Origin: Roseivivax sediminis
Lineage (GTDB): Bacteria; Pseudomonadota; Alphaproteobacteria; Rhodobacterales; Rhodobacteraceae
NCBI RefSeq assembly: GCF_900112685.1
Contig: NZ_FOMS01000001.1
Coordinates: 1-64,000, forward strand
Length of the DNA stretch: 64,000 bases
Reading direction: 5' to 3'
The position numbers were made by a program, and so were the translations under genes. Shown one piece after another: positions 16,914 through 26,322 of this stretch. The stretch's first letter is position 1, and each line of letters begins with the position of its first letter. A model generated the notes under the pieces. That model did not search any database. It had not been told where the DNA came from and saw only the letters and a program-made list of their open reading frames with translations.

Positions 16914-17648
16914 TCATTTCAGGAGCGGCCCGGTCTGATCCAGATAGGCCGGATCGAATTCGGCAAGGTCCACCAGACGGTCATGATCATGAATCGTGAC
17001 ATGACCGTCCCGGAAGGTCACCACTCCGCCCTCGCGTAGCTGCCGCAACACGCGGTTGACATGGATGGCGCTCAGACCGAGCGCATCGGCCAGGTGATAC
17101 TGCGTCAGCGGGCAGTCGTATCCATCCTTGCTGCCGATGCCCACCAACGCCAGCCGCGAACCCAGCTCCAGCAGGAAATGCGCCATTCGGGCATCTGCGT
17201 CGCGCCGGCCGATCCCCACGAGATGCTCGACCACCATCGCCTCGTCCCGCGATGCCGCCCAGAGTATGGCCGTGGCGAGCCGCGGAGTCTGCGCGAAGGC
17301 CGCCAGAAGATCGGACTTGAGAACCTCGGCGGCCTCGATCGTCACGATCGGTTCGAAACTGTGGTCCGAGGTGCGCAACAGCACGCTGCGCAAACCGAGG
17401 AAGTCACCCGGCACCTGGAAATCGACGATCTGGCGGGTTCCATCGGGCTGGATCTTGTAGGAGCAGACCCATCCGCTTGAAAGGATGTACGCAGCCTGAT
17501 CCGATTGCCCCTGGTGCACCATGTCCCGACCTGCGGCGAAGGTCCGTCGTCGCTGGTGGAGCCGCTCGAGCACGGCAAGTTCGGCTTCCGACAAGGCGAC
17601 GAAGGCCGAGAGTTTGCGGGTCAGTGGGCTGTGCTCTGCTGATGTCAT
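16914..17648 (-). CDS. Crp/Fnr-family transcriptional regulator
   Basis: This 244-residue protein, read from ATG 17648 after GGAGGG, has a cyclic-nucleotide-binding beta-barrel (about residues 15-130; LSSGWVCSYKIQPDGTRQIV, VPGDFLGLRS) and a C-terminal Crp-type winged helix (YHLADALGLSAIHVNRVLRQ). There are no N-terminal cysteines for an iron-sulfur cluster, so it is not an Fnr oxygen sensor; its signal is unknown. Its place between the small stress genes and the extra groESL operon suggests it controls this island. An upstream start at 17750 would add a 34-residue tail with no domain. Confidence 0.85.
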   Translation of the reverse strand: MTSAEHSPLTRKLSAFVALSEAELAVLERLHQRRRTFAAGRDMVHQGQSDQAAYILSSGWVCSYKIQPDGTRQIVDFQVPGDFLGLRSVLLRTSDHSFEPIVTIEAAEVLKSDLLAAFAQTPRLATAILWAASRDEAMVVEHLVGIGRRDADARMAHFLLELGSRLALVGIGSKDGYDCPLTQYHLADALGLSAIHVNRVLRQLREGGVVTFRDGHVTIHDHDRLVDLAEFDPAYLDQTGPLLK

Positions 17649-17797
17649 GGGCCCTCCGGGCGTATCGCCATCCAGCAGCAAGAAATCGGCCCGAACACTG
17701 CTCTGGATCAGTCCAGCATAAGGCACTTCCTGCGAGAAGTACGGATGCATTCGAACCTCACCTTTCCCGGTTCACGATGCCAAGAAAGGAACCCCGG

Positions 17798-18034
17798 ATG
17801 TCCATTGCGAGCGAACATGCGGGCCAGGCCGCCCTCTCGATCTGCGAGGCGCTCCTGCTTGCCATGAATGATCGAGGGCTGCTCCCGGAGCATGAGATCT
17901 TGGGGGTTCTTCGCGACGCCGCGGCGACACATGAGAACGCCGTCGGCACCGAACTCGAGACGGAACGTCACCGTGCCGTCGCGGACTTGATCAACGCAAT
18001 CATCGCTGGCGGCAACTCCGTTCGGCGCTTGTGA
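17798..18034 (+). CDS. Small hypothetical protein
   Basis: A 78-residue product starting after AAGAAAGGA. It is mostly helical (QAALSICEALLLAMNDRGLL then LRDAAATHENAVGTE and HRAVADLINAIIAGG). It is divergent from the Crp/Fnr gene and lies just before the groESL promoter. Similar short proteins accompany stress genes in related bacteria, in my recollection, but there is no known function. Confidence 0.62.
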   Translation: MSIASEHAGQAALSICEALLLAMNDRGLLPEHEILGVLRDAAATHENAVGTELETERHRAVADLINAIIAGGNSVRRL

Positions 18035-18146
18035 AGTCGAGCGTCAACGATGTGCGGGAGCATCAAAGGATACAATTGAATGGAAGCAGGAAGATCTTTT
18101 TGAGACGCTATTGTGGAATTCCTGCCGAGACATCATCTAGCAGATA

Positions 18147-18173
18147 TTGGCACTCCTGTATGGCGAGTGCCAA
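18147..18173 (+). promoter_or_regulatory. CIRCE operator (HrcA site) before groES
   Basis: TTGGCACTC, nine spacer bases, GAGTGCCAA: a perfect nine-base inverted repeat in the CIRCE form (consensus TTAGCACTC-N9-GAGTGCTAA). It lies 53 bases before the groES start. HrcA repressor binds such sites, so this operon should be induced by heat or misfolded protein. Confidence 0.9.
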
Positions 18174-18226
18174 ACACTTCCCAACATCGCCATGCTCCCT
18201 TGGATATCCGAAGAAGGAGCACTTAC

Positions 18227-18514
18227 GTGTCGTTCACTCCACTCCACGACCGGGTTCTCGTCCGCCGCATCGAAGGCGACGCGAAGACCTCAGGCGGGCT
18301 CATCATCCCTGACACCGCAAAAGAGAAGCCGCAGGAGGGTGAGATCGTCGCGGTCGGCGCCGGCGCCAGGGACGAGGACGGCGAGCGCATCACCATGGAT
18401 GTCAAGGCGGGCGACCGGATCCTGTTCGGAAAATGGTCCGGGACGGAAATCAAACTCGTTGGCGAAGATCTCTTGATCATGAAGGAGGGCGACATTCTCG
18501 GCGTGATGGCCTGA
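18227..18514 (+). CDS. groES: Co-chaperonin GroES
   Basis: This 95-residue lid protein for GroEL closes the folding chamber. The sequence begins [11 protein letters not shown], contains the mobile loop region ([20 protein letters not shown]) and the roof, and ends [15 protein letters not shown]. The start is a GTG at 18227 placed after AAGAAGGAG; no ATG fits. It is followed by groEL after 44 bases in one operon under the CIRCE site. Since it lies in an accessory island, it is probably an additional copy beside a housekeeping groESL elsewhere, which cannot be seen here. Confidence 0.95.
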   Translation: MSFTPLHDRVLVRRIEGDAKTSGGLIIPDTAKEKPQEGEIVAVGAGARDEDGERITMDVKAGDRILFGKWSGTEIKLVGEDLLIMKEGDILGVMA

Positions 18515-18558
18515 GCACGAAAGCCACACCGACATTTCATACTCAGGAGCACCCGACC

Positions 18559-20187
<1,629 letters not shown>

Positions 20188-20292
20188 ACGGCAGCGTCCC
20201 GCGGGCTGAAATCTCGGGACACGAAATCACCCGGTTGATGGCAAGAGCACCGATCAACAGAAGAATAGAATCCGCAATCAGGAGAGACCGAA

Positions 20293-20427
20293 ATGTCCAA
20301 AGGTGACAAGCAACGCGGCAACCGCGAAGCGAAGAAGCCCAAGAAGGTCAAGGAAAAGGTCGTTGCGACAGCAGACTTCACGAAGGGCAAGGGCCTGACC
20401 AATCCGGGCGAGCACAAGAAGAAATAG
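20293..20427 (+). CDS. Short basic protein downstream of groEL
   Basis: A 44-residue, very lysine-rich product (SKGDKQRGNREAKKPKK then ATADFTKGKGLTNPGEHKKK) starting at ATG 20293 after GGAGA. Small basic proteins of this type are conserved in alphaproteobacteria; the composition suggests nucleic-acid binding. It may ride on the groESL transcript. Short genes are hard to prove, but the composition and ribosome site are good. Confidence 0.6.
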   Translation: MSKGDKQRGNREAKKPKKVKEKVVATADFTKGKGLTNPGEHKKK

Positions 20428-20588
20428 GTAACGGTCCGAGTGATTACCTATCACTGAAGACGGAGCCTGATGGCAGAGGGATACGCGGCGACTTGCTGCG
20501 TCGGAAAGCTTCTGGCTCGCCAGAAAACGACGATGAAGAGTTGCCGGAGAGAATGCGCGACATGCGTATTTGATTGAGAAGCCGCGAG

Positions 20589-20840
20589 TTAGCGAATGTA
20601 ACCTCGCGCCTGGTCTGGCATCACTGCATAGTCGTTCCACAACTCCGAGATCGCAGAGCCGTCTGGCAGCAAGGCCAACTCCTCCGCCGCCCGAGCCTGG
20701 ACCTCCCGGCTGTACTCCACGACGGGTGAACTCGCCCCGCGCCCAACTCGTTCAGAAGCGCGCGTCGCGGAGCCACTCAGCCAAATCGTCCCGAGAATGA
20801 GGGCGACGCGCCTCAGCCTCGAGCATCCGTCGTTGGGCAT
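20589..20840 (-). pseudogene. Rz1-like outer-membrane spanin, lipobox cysteine lost
   Basis: This 83-residue phage lysis protein overlaps the end of the i-spanin-like gene in another frame, the classical nested Rz/Rz1 layout. It has a hydrophobic signal (RRVALILGTIWLSGSATRA) and a mature part VVEYSREVQARAAEELALLP then WNDYAVMPDQARGY, like small o-spanins in related prophages. A lipoprotein would read LSGC at the lipobox, but here it is LSGS. Without the Cys it cannot be lipidated, so it is probably inactive. The start is ATG 20840; 20864 is possible. Confidence 0.55.
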
Positions 20841-21024
20841 CATTGACCTTCTCCATGGTTTCAAGGCGTTCGGCGAGGCGTCCCGCTCGCTCGCCGCACC
20901 GCCGAAGCGAAAGTGCGAAAATGAGCTTGGCGAGGACGATGGCGCCGTAGCGCAGTGCCGCCTGCGACCGCGGGCTGGCGTAGATCGTGACCACGATGCC
21001 CCTGAGAGCTACGGCGATGAACAC
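20752..21024 (-). CDS. Rz-like inner-membrane spanin candidate
   Basis: This product has up to 90 residues. A membrane segment (ALRYGAIVLAKLIFALSL) is followed by a charged helix, RAGRLAERLETMEKVNDAQR then RRPHSRDDLAEWLRDARF, as in phage Rz-type proteins. The true start is unclear: ATG/GTG at 21024 lies right after a stop codon and the first 20 residues look like the tail of the upstream endolysin-like frame, while a CTG near 20955 fits the membrane segment. It belongs to the prophage lysis cassette. Confidence 0.5.
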   Translation of the reverse strand: MFIAVALRGIVVTIYASPRSQAALRYGAIVLAKLIFALSLRRCGERAGRLAERLETMEKVNDAQRRMLEAEARRPHSRDDLAEWLRDARF

Positions 21025-21111
21025 TCAGCGCAGGGTGTCGAGGTACGGGACCAGCGGCAGCACGGCGCTGTGCGTCTCCGCCAGCAACTGTTGGTTGATC
21101 TGCCCACTGAT
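21025..21111 (-). pseudogene. Tail of a phage endolysin-like gene (possible)
   Basis: The minus strand encodes INQQLLAETHSAVLPLVPYL then DTLR and a TGA. The frame continues past it as VFIAVALRGIVVTIYA, which is the hydrophobic end I expect of an endolysin with a C-terminal membrane anchor; a TGG to TGA change would explain the stop. The rest of the gene is missing, replaced by the recombinase region to the right. Confidence 0.35.
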
Positions 21112-21188
21112 AACTGGACAGTGCGAAGCTGGAGTTTCCCGCTTAGATTTCCTGGCTGGGAGAGGAGCACGGAGCACGCCGAAGCACT

Positions 21189-21887
21189 TCAGCGTTGGAT
21201 CCGCTCCAGCAGGTTTCGCACGTTCGATACGTGCCACCGCCCACCTCGCCGGGTCTGGATTCCGCGGGCGTTCAACTCGGCCGCCATTCTCCGCAGGGAG
21301 GTGTGCCCGGTGGCCCTGATATCCGCCACAACCGGAGCCAACGTTTCGGCGAAGGCGTTCGCGTTGCACCGAACCAACTCCCGCAGATCCTCCCCACCCT
21401 TCCCGGCCCGCCTGAGCGCTGCGGCACCATTCGGATTGCCGAGCTTCACGCCGCGCGCCTTCGCTGCCGCCAGCGCCTCCCTAGTGCGCCTGCTGATCGC
21501 TTCGCGCTCCTGCTCAGCGACCAAGGCCATGATGCCGACGGTGAGGTCGTTGGCCTCGGGCATGTCGCACGCAAGGAAGCGCACACCGCTGTCGCGGAGG
21601 GTCAGCAGGAACGCGGCGTTGCGGCTCAGGCGATCGAGCTTGGCGATGATGAGCGTGGCGCCGGTGAGCCGGGCGAGATCGAGGGCGCGGGCGAGTTCGG
21701 GGCGGTCGGACTTACCGCCGCTTTCCACCTCGGTGAAGCGGGCGAGGATGTCGGCGCCGCGCTCCCGGGCGAAGCGGTCAATCTCGGCGCGCTGTGCCTC
21801 GAGGCCGAGCCCAGAGCGGCCCTGCCGGGCGGTGGAGACGCGCTCGTAGGCGACGAGGCGGGCGGATGGGACAGTCTCTCTGACCAT
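21189..21887 (-). CDS. Serine recombinase (resolvase/invertase type)
   Basis: This 232-residue recombinase has the catalytic serine at residue 18 (YERVSTARQG), LDRLSRNAAFLLTL, MALVAEQEREAISRRTREAL and a C-terminal recombinase-type helix-turn-helix region (SLRRMAAELNARGIQTRRGG). It is intact. It separates the lysis-cassette remnant from the small terminase genes, where large terminase, portal and capsid genes would be expected, so its element probably replaced them. A 12-base imperfect inverted repeat lies directly upstream and may be its site or operator. Confidence 0.85.
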   Translation of the reverse strand: MVRETVPSARLVAYERVSTARQGRSGLGLEAQRAEIDRFARERGADILARFTEVESGGKSDRPELARALDLARLTGATLIIAKLDRLSRNAAFLLTLRDSGVRFLACDMPEANDLTVGIMALVAEQEREAISRRTREALAAAKARGVKLGNPNGAAALRRAGKGGEDLRELVRCNANAFAETLAPVVADIRATGHTSLRRMAAELNARGIQTRRGGRWHVSNVRNLLERIQR

Positions 21888-21925
21888 GTACAGACCTGCG
21901 CAACGTTGGTTTGGCAGGTGTGTAC
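21888..21925. promoter_or_regulatory. Inverted repeat directly before the recombinase start
   Basis: GTACAGACCTGC, 14 bases, GCAGGTGTGTAC: two 12-base arms with one mismatch, ending one base before the recombinase start codon. This could be a crossover or accessory site for the recombinase, or an operator for its own control. Confidence 0.5.
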
Positions 21926-21982
21926 GCTACCTCCGCCAGGCGCCGGAGTGTACGCCACTTCGCTGATCGGGATGGACTTTCT

Positions 21983-22462
21983 TCAGTGCCGGGTGTCGTC
22001 ACGGGTCACTTCGATCGGCTCATCGGCGAAGTCGTCCGGCGGGCCAATGATCACGCGCGTGATGGTCATTGCGCTTTCCGCACGCTCTGTCTCGTCCGGC
22101 GGAGCGATCCGGCTGCGCGCCGAGGGCGTAAGGCCAAGCTCGGCCATGTAGCGGCCCATCAGTTCCAGCTGCTTGTTGGCAATACCGATCAGTGGCGACT
22201 GCTGGACGTGACCCGAGGGCGTCTTGATCAGCTTCGGCGTCTCGCGCAACTTCTCCACTGCGTCGACCCACTGGCTGTAGGCTTGGCAATAGGCAGCAAG
22301 GGCGGCGCGGTCCGCGATCGTCAGGATACCAGCATCGAAGAGCGGCCGCGCGAGGCGGCGCCATTCGTTCCGCGCCACCCGATCGAGGTGATCCGGGCAA
22401 CGCGGCAGCCCACCCTCTCGCAGCTTCGGCGATGTCGTCGGCTTCGGTTTGCGACCACGCAT
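21983..22462 (-). CDS. Phage terminase small subunit, P27 family (second copy)
   Basis: This 159-residue protein begins MRGRKPKPT and has the P27-type core (RAALAAYCQAYSQWVDAVEK; SPLIGIANKQLELMGRY; LGLTPSARSR). Such proteins recognise phage DNA for packaging with a large terminase subunit. Its ATG overlaps the stop of the first copy. The two differ in sequence but align throughout, so this is an old duplication or two separately acquired genes. No large subunit follows. Confidence 0.85.
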   Translation of the reverse strand: MRGRKPKPTTSPKLREGGLPRCPDHLDRVARNEWRRLARPLFDAGILTIADRAALAAYCQAYSQWVDAVEKLRETPKLIKTPSGHVQQSPLIGIANKQLELMGRYMAELGLTPSARSRIAPPDETERAESAMTITRVIIGPPDDFADEPIEVTRDDTRH

Positions 22463-22953
22463 CAGCCACCTGTCTCGAATTCGGCGAACGGATCGTCCGG
22501 GTCGTCCAGAGCCGCTGCCGACACCCTGCTTCTTGCAGAGGGCGTGAGACCGAACTCGGCGGCGTAGCGCACAAGGTCGGCCATGGCCTTGTTGGCCGCG
22601 CCGACGAGCGGGTTCTGGATCGCATTGCCGGCCTTCGTTCGGATGATCAGTCCGTCCGTTGCGGCGTCGCGTTCGGCCATCCGTGACAGGGCTGCCTCCG
22701 CCGACACCCACCGACCATAGGCCTGGCAATACGCGGCCAGCGCTGCGCGATCGAGCTCGGTCACGATCCCGAGCTGACCGATCGCATCGAGCACCCTGCC
22801 CCACTCCTGGCGCGCCGCATCGGAAAGGTGCTCCGGAGCCTCGGGCCTGGACGCGTCCGGCTGCGGCTCCTGCGGATTGAGACGGTGCCTGCGCGTCGTA
22901 CCGGCCAGAACCTTCAGATGCGTCGGTGTTGGTTTGGGTCCACGCAGCGGCAT
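22462..22953 (-). CDS. Phage terminase small subunit, P27 family (first copy)
   Basis: This 163-residue protein has the family start PLRGPKPTPTHLKVL and the core RAALAAYCQAYGRWVSAEAA, QNPLVGAANKAMADLVRY and FGLTPSARSR. Its role is DNA recognition for phage packaging. The partner large subunit is missing from the window. It follows the DUF7220 gene by three bases and overlaps the second small subunit gene, forming part of the leftward prophage operon. Confidence 0.88.
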   Translation of the reverse strand: MPLRGPKPTPTHLKVLAGTTRRHRLNPQEPQPDASRPEAPEHLSDAARQEWGRVLDAIGQLGIVTELDRAALAAYCQAYGRWVSAEAALSRMAERDAATDGLIIRTKAGNAIQNPLVGAANKAMADLVRYAAEFGLTPSARSRVSAAALDDPDDPFAEFETGG

Positions 22954-22956
22954 CGT

Positions 22957-23292
22957 TCACCTCGCCCCGTCAGGCGTTCCGACCGACCCCCGGTCGGAAA
23001 TGTGGCCGCACGTGCATTTGCCCAGCCGACCGGTTTCCAGGGAGTGAGTGCCAGACTTTGACCCACCCCCCGGGGGATGCCGGCGCCCAAGCCGCTCGAA
23101 GACCCGCCGGATGACGTAGCCGCGCAGGAGCGAGAGGGCGGTGAAGCCCACTGCCAGCTTCAGGTTCTGCATCAGTGTCGCTTGCAGACCGACCGCCGGG
23201 AACAGGAATGCCTGCATGCCGAGCGACAAAAGAAAGCCTGCGCCAACGCTGGTGGCAGCCTCGACGGCCGACAGGGTGCGCGTCTGACTCAT
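22957..23292 (-). CDS. DUF7220-like phage membrane protein
   Basis: This 111-residue protein begins SQTRTLSAVEAATSVGAGF, has two hydrophobic helices (LLSLGMQAFLFPAVG; LKLAVGFTALSLLRGYVIRR), and a Cys/Gly-containing tail. This arrangement matches short phage proteins now grouped as DUF7220, usually beside terminase genes, as here. Function is unknown. The ATG overlaps the stop of the methyltransferase gene. Confidence 0.72.
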   Translation of the reverse strand: MSQTRTLSAVEAATSVGAGFLLSLGMQAFLFPAVGLQATLMQNLKLAVGFTALSLLRGYVIRRVFERLGRRHPPGGGSKSGTHSLETGRLGKCTCGHISDRGSVGTPDGAR

Positions 23293-24572
23293 GCCGGCAC
23301 CCCGTCTTCTTGCCGCGCCCCGGCCACGTCGGAAAAGCTGGGACCGTCTCCCTCGAGAACCGCGACCTGCCCGGTAAACGCCTCCCAGCGCCGGACGGCG
23401 ACGTCGACATAGGCCGGGTCAAGCTCCAGCGCGTAGCAAATCCGCCCGGCGGTCTCCGCTGCGATCAGCGTGGTCCCCGATCCGGAGAAAGGCTCGTAGA
23501 CCCCCTGCCCCGGGCTCGAGTTGTTCAGCATCGGACGGCGCATGCACTCCACCGGCTTCTGCGTGCCGTGGAGCGTGGTGGCGTCCTGATCGCGGCTGGG
23601 GATCGACCACAGCGTCGATTGCTTGCGATCGCCCGACCAGTGGCCCTTGCCGCGCACTGCATACCAGGCCGGCTCGTGCTGCCAGTGGTAATGCCCGCGG
23701 CTGAGCACGTGGCGCTCCTTGGCCCAGATGATCTGACTGCGGATCTCGAAGGCCGAGGCGACGAGGCTCTCGGCCACCGTCCCGGCATGCAGGGCGCCGT
23801 GCCAGACATAGGCCACGTCCCCGGGAAAGAGCGCCCACGCTTCCCGCCAGTCGGCCCGGTCGTCGTTCGTCACCTTGCCGGTGCGCTTCGTGGCGGAGGC
23901 ATTCGCCTCGTTGCGCCAGGCCGGGTCGTAGTTCACGCCGTAGGGCGGATCGGTGACCATCAGGTGCGGTTGCACCCCGTCTAGCAGCCGCGCCACATCC
24001 GAGGCGGAGGTCGCATCGCCGCAGAGAAGCCTGTGCACCCCGAGCACCCAGAGATCGCCTGGCCGGGAGACGGGCGTTTCGGGCGGTTCGGGTGTGTCTT
24101 CCTCCCGCGGATCAGCCGTCTCATGTCCCAGAAGCGCATCCAGCTCCGCGCCCTCGAATCCGAGTGTACCAAGATCGATGCCAAGCTCATCGAGATCCGC
24201 GAGTTCCAGCGACAGCAGGTCCCGGTCCCAGCCCGCCTGCTCGGCGAGCCGGTTGTCGGCAAGAATATATGCCCGCTTCTGCGCCTCGCTCAGATGGGTC
24301 AGTTCGATCACCGGAACGGCCTTTAGCCCGAGCTTCAGTGCCGCCAGCACCCGGCCGTGCCCGGCGATGATGCCGCATTCGCCGTCAACAAGCACTGGAT
24401 TGTTGAAGCCGAACTCCCGGATCGACCCGGCGATCTGCGCCACCTGCGCCTCGCTATGGGTCCGGGCATTGTTGGCATAGGGGATCAGCTCGGATACGGC
24501 CCTCTGAGCGATAGTTTGTGCGCCGTGGCCGGTCGCCAACTCATTGAACTGATCGGCTGCGCGTTTCGCCAT
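23289..24572 (-). CDS. Phage ParB-domain DNA methyltransferase
   Basis: A 427-residue fusion. The N-terminal ParB-like nuclease/binding domain (residues about 20-110; NPVLVDGECGIIAGHGRV) is followed by an N4-cytosine/N6-adenine type methyltransferase with DPPYGVNY at about 204 and FSGSGTTLIAAE at about 360, giving a beta-class order. Orphan methylases of this kind protect phage DNA from host restriction. No restriction enzyme is adjacent. It is the first gene of the terminase-side operon. Confidence 0.9.
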   Translation of the reverse strand: MAKRAADQFNELATGHGAQTIAQRAVSELIPYANNARTHSEAQVAQIAGSIREFGFNNPVLVDGECGIIAGHGRVLAALKLGLKAVPVIELTHLSEAQKRAYILADNRLAEQAGWDRDLLSLELADLDELGIDLGTLGFEGAELDALLGHETADPREEDTPEPPETPVSRPGDLWVLGVHRLLCGDATSASDVARLLDGVQPHLMVTDPPYGVNYDPAWRNEANASATKRTGKVTNDDRADWREAWALFPGDVAYVWHGALHAGTVAESLVASAFEIRSQIIWAKERHVLSRGHYHWQHEPAWYAVRGKGHWSGDRKQSTLWSIPSRDQDATTLHGTQKPVECMRRPMLNNSSPGQGVYEPFSGSGTTLIAAETAGRICYALELDPAYVDVAVRRWEAFTGQVAVLEGDGPSFSDVAGARQEDGVPA

Positions 24573-25305
24573 GAGCCCGCCTCGAAATAACCCATTGTCT
24601 TAGGGCAAGGATATCACGGCACCTAACTCATTGTAATAATGACAATAAAAGACACATACCGAAGAGCGCCGACACTTCGGCCTGGCCCACCGGTTCAGTC
24701 TACCGTCCAGATCCCGGGGCCTGTCGTCGTCTTGCTCACGGATGCGACAGGGCTGCAAAATCAAGTGCGGCTTTACTGCATACTGCCGACCTCCGCTGAC
24801 ATTGCTTCGTTCGGCAGGTGTGCGGACCTTCCTGCCGTTCGTCGCATGTGCTCGGTTCTCGCCGCGTCCGCGAAGCCCTTCGGTAGACAGGGCGGGCAGC
24901 CGACATTCGCCGCAGTCGCGAGCGCGGCCAGCGCCAGCCAAAGAACTGGACATTCAGTTGGGCTGTGCCGAGCGGTACGGGGATGATCGACACGAACGGC
25001 GGTAGGCGGTCATTCGCTGCATGATGCAAAATATCTTCGGCTGGACACAAAAACGGACTTTCAACCTCTTTCGCCTCGCCCCATGTCGAAGCGAACTTCT
25101 GTCTTCCGTAACAACCGATCTAACGAGTAGGCTGGCACCTGGCCTCTCGAGTTTGAAATGCCGAGGTTAGCCGATTGAATTGGGCCTGCGCTACGTTGAC
25201 CCTTTGGAGAGTTCCGCGTCGCGCTGGTTCGTGGTTTCGTAGTCGAACAACCGGCGTCTGTTCCGATGTCCCGCGGCTGCATGCAAATGCGACGGGGCCC
25301 GCCAG
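24573..25305. other. Gene-free stretch between methylase and membrane cassette
   Basis: About 730 bases. Frames here have shadow-type composition and no ribosome sites. The sequence just before the methylase start (about 24580-24660) is A+T-richer and should hold its promoter. The rest may be debris from the insertion of the membrane cassette. Confidence 0.4.
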
Positions 25306-26322
25306 CTACTGCTCCGGTGTGACAATGAGGAAGGGGCTTTTTGTTTCCCGCGACGCGGCCAGGATGAAGTCACGTCCGCCTACTCCGCCATCGATGAGGG
25401 CTCGCGACAGTGCTTGCTGCTGACCGAGGCTGGCCACGGCGCTGGCGAAGCCTTCGGCGATACGGCTAAGGCGCCCAGCGGCCTCACGACGAACGGTGAT
25501 CGACGTCGCCAAATCCTCTTCGGCAGCGGCGATCAGTCGGGCCAGCGCATCCGGGTTCATCTGGTCCAAGCACCTGAGGTTGTCGTCACGGTATTGCGCC
25601 GCGTAATCGCCCGCATGGGCCAGATCTTCGGAAATGAATAGCGCCCGCAATTCTGCTTCCTCGCAGAGCCACTTTGCCGAGCCCAAGGTCCAGATCAGAT
25701 CCAGTCGCTCCATAGGGAGAGCGGTCGCCTTGCCGGGGTCCATGGCTTCCCGTAGCAAGTCGGAAATTGTGCTCACGTGTGTGGAAAGCTGTCTTTGCAG
25801 AGCGCTTGCAATCGCGAGGTGGTCAGTCCGCGTCGCGACGCCATCAAGGTCTTTAAGCGCCGCGCGGATGTCGCTGAAGAGGCGGCGGATCTCGGCCTCC
25901 TGTATTAACCTGCCAATATCGCGAACTTCCTCGCGCAACGCCCCGAGATTTTTCTCGATGGCGTTCAGGCGCATGTTCATGATCGCAAAGCCGGCGATGG
26001 ACACGCCGAGCCCGATCCCGGTGAGAGCGATGTTGGCAATCTGCAAATTTTGCAGAAGGGCCATGCCCTGATGCAGTTGTTCGAGCGATGATTTGATCTG
26101 CTCGTTCTGCACCATCCCGACAATCCCGAGGGGCGAGAAACCGGTTTGTGCCGCTGCGCCTCCGGCCTGAGCAAAAGCTTGGACGAAACCTTGCGTCTGC
26201 TGAACGTGCCCCAGGATTTGGCCAGAGGAGACATCCTTGATGATCGCGCCCATCAACTGAGCCTGACCGGACGAAACAAGCGCATCGAGGCCAGGAGGGA
26301 TGGCGTAGAGGAGAGGCATCAA
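25306..26322 (-). CDS. Unrecognised protein with central membrane segment and coiled coil
   Basis: This 338-residue protein has an Ala/Gly/Gln-rich start (GFVQAFAQAGGAAAQTGFSP) and then one hydrophobic stretch (IALTGIGLGVSIAGFAIMNM) at about residues 98-117. A long charged helical region follows (RLNAIEKNLGALREEVRDIG; IRRLFSDIRAALKDLDGV). The layout, a hydrophobic hairpin-like segment embedded in long helices, is seen in alpha-helical pore formers and in membrane-associated defence effectors, but I cannot place it in a family. The start at 26322 overlaps the upstream gene's stop (ATGA), so the two proteins are made together. The composition is less G+C-rich than neighbouring phage genes. Confidence 0.7.
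   Translation of the reverse strand: MMPLLYAIPPGLDALVSSGQAQLMGAIIKDVSSGQILGHVQQTQGFVQAFAQAGGAAAQTGFSPLGIVGMVQNEQIKSSLEQLHQGMALLQNLQIANIALTGIGLGVSIAGFAIMNMRLNAIEKNLGALREEVRDIGRLIQEAEIRRLFSDIRAALKDLDGVATRTDHLAIASALQRQLSTHVSTISDLLREAMDPGKATALPMERLDLIWTLGSAKWLCEEAELRALFISEDLAHAGDYAAQYRDDNLRCLDQMNPDALARLIAAAEEDLATSITVRREAAGRLSRIAEGFASAVASLGQQQALSRALIDGGVGGRDFILAASRETKSPFLIVTPEQ

Noticed and set aside
20195-20219. Terminator after groEL
   Set aside because: GTCCCG/CGGGAC arms exist but the loop is long and no T run follows; not strong enough to annotate.
21983-22960. Single 325-residue protein covering both small terminases
   Set aside because: The N-terminal half of that frame is antisense-like gibberish; the real first small subunit is in another frame at 22462-22953 and the second starts at ATG 22462.
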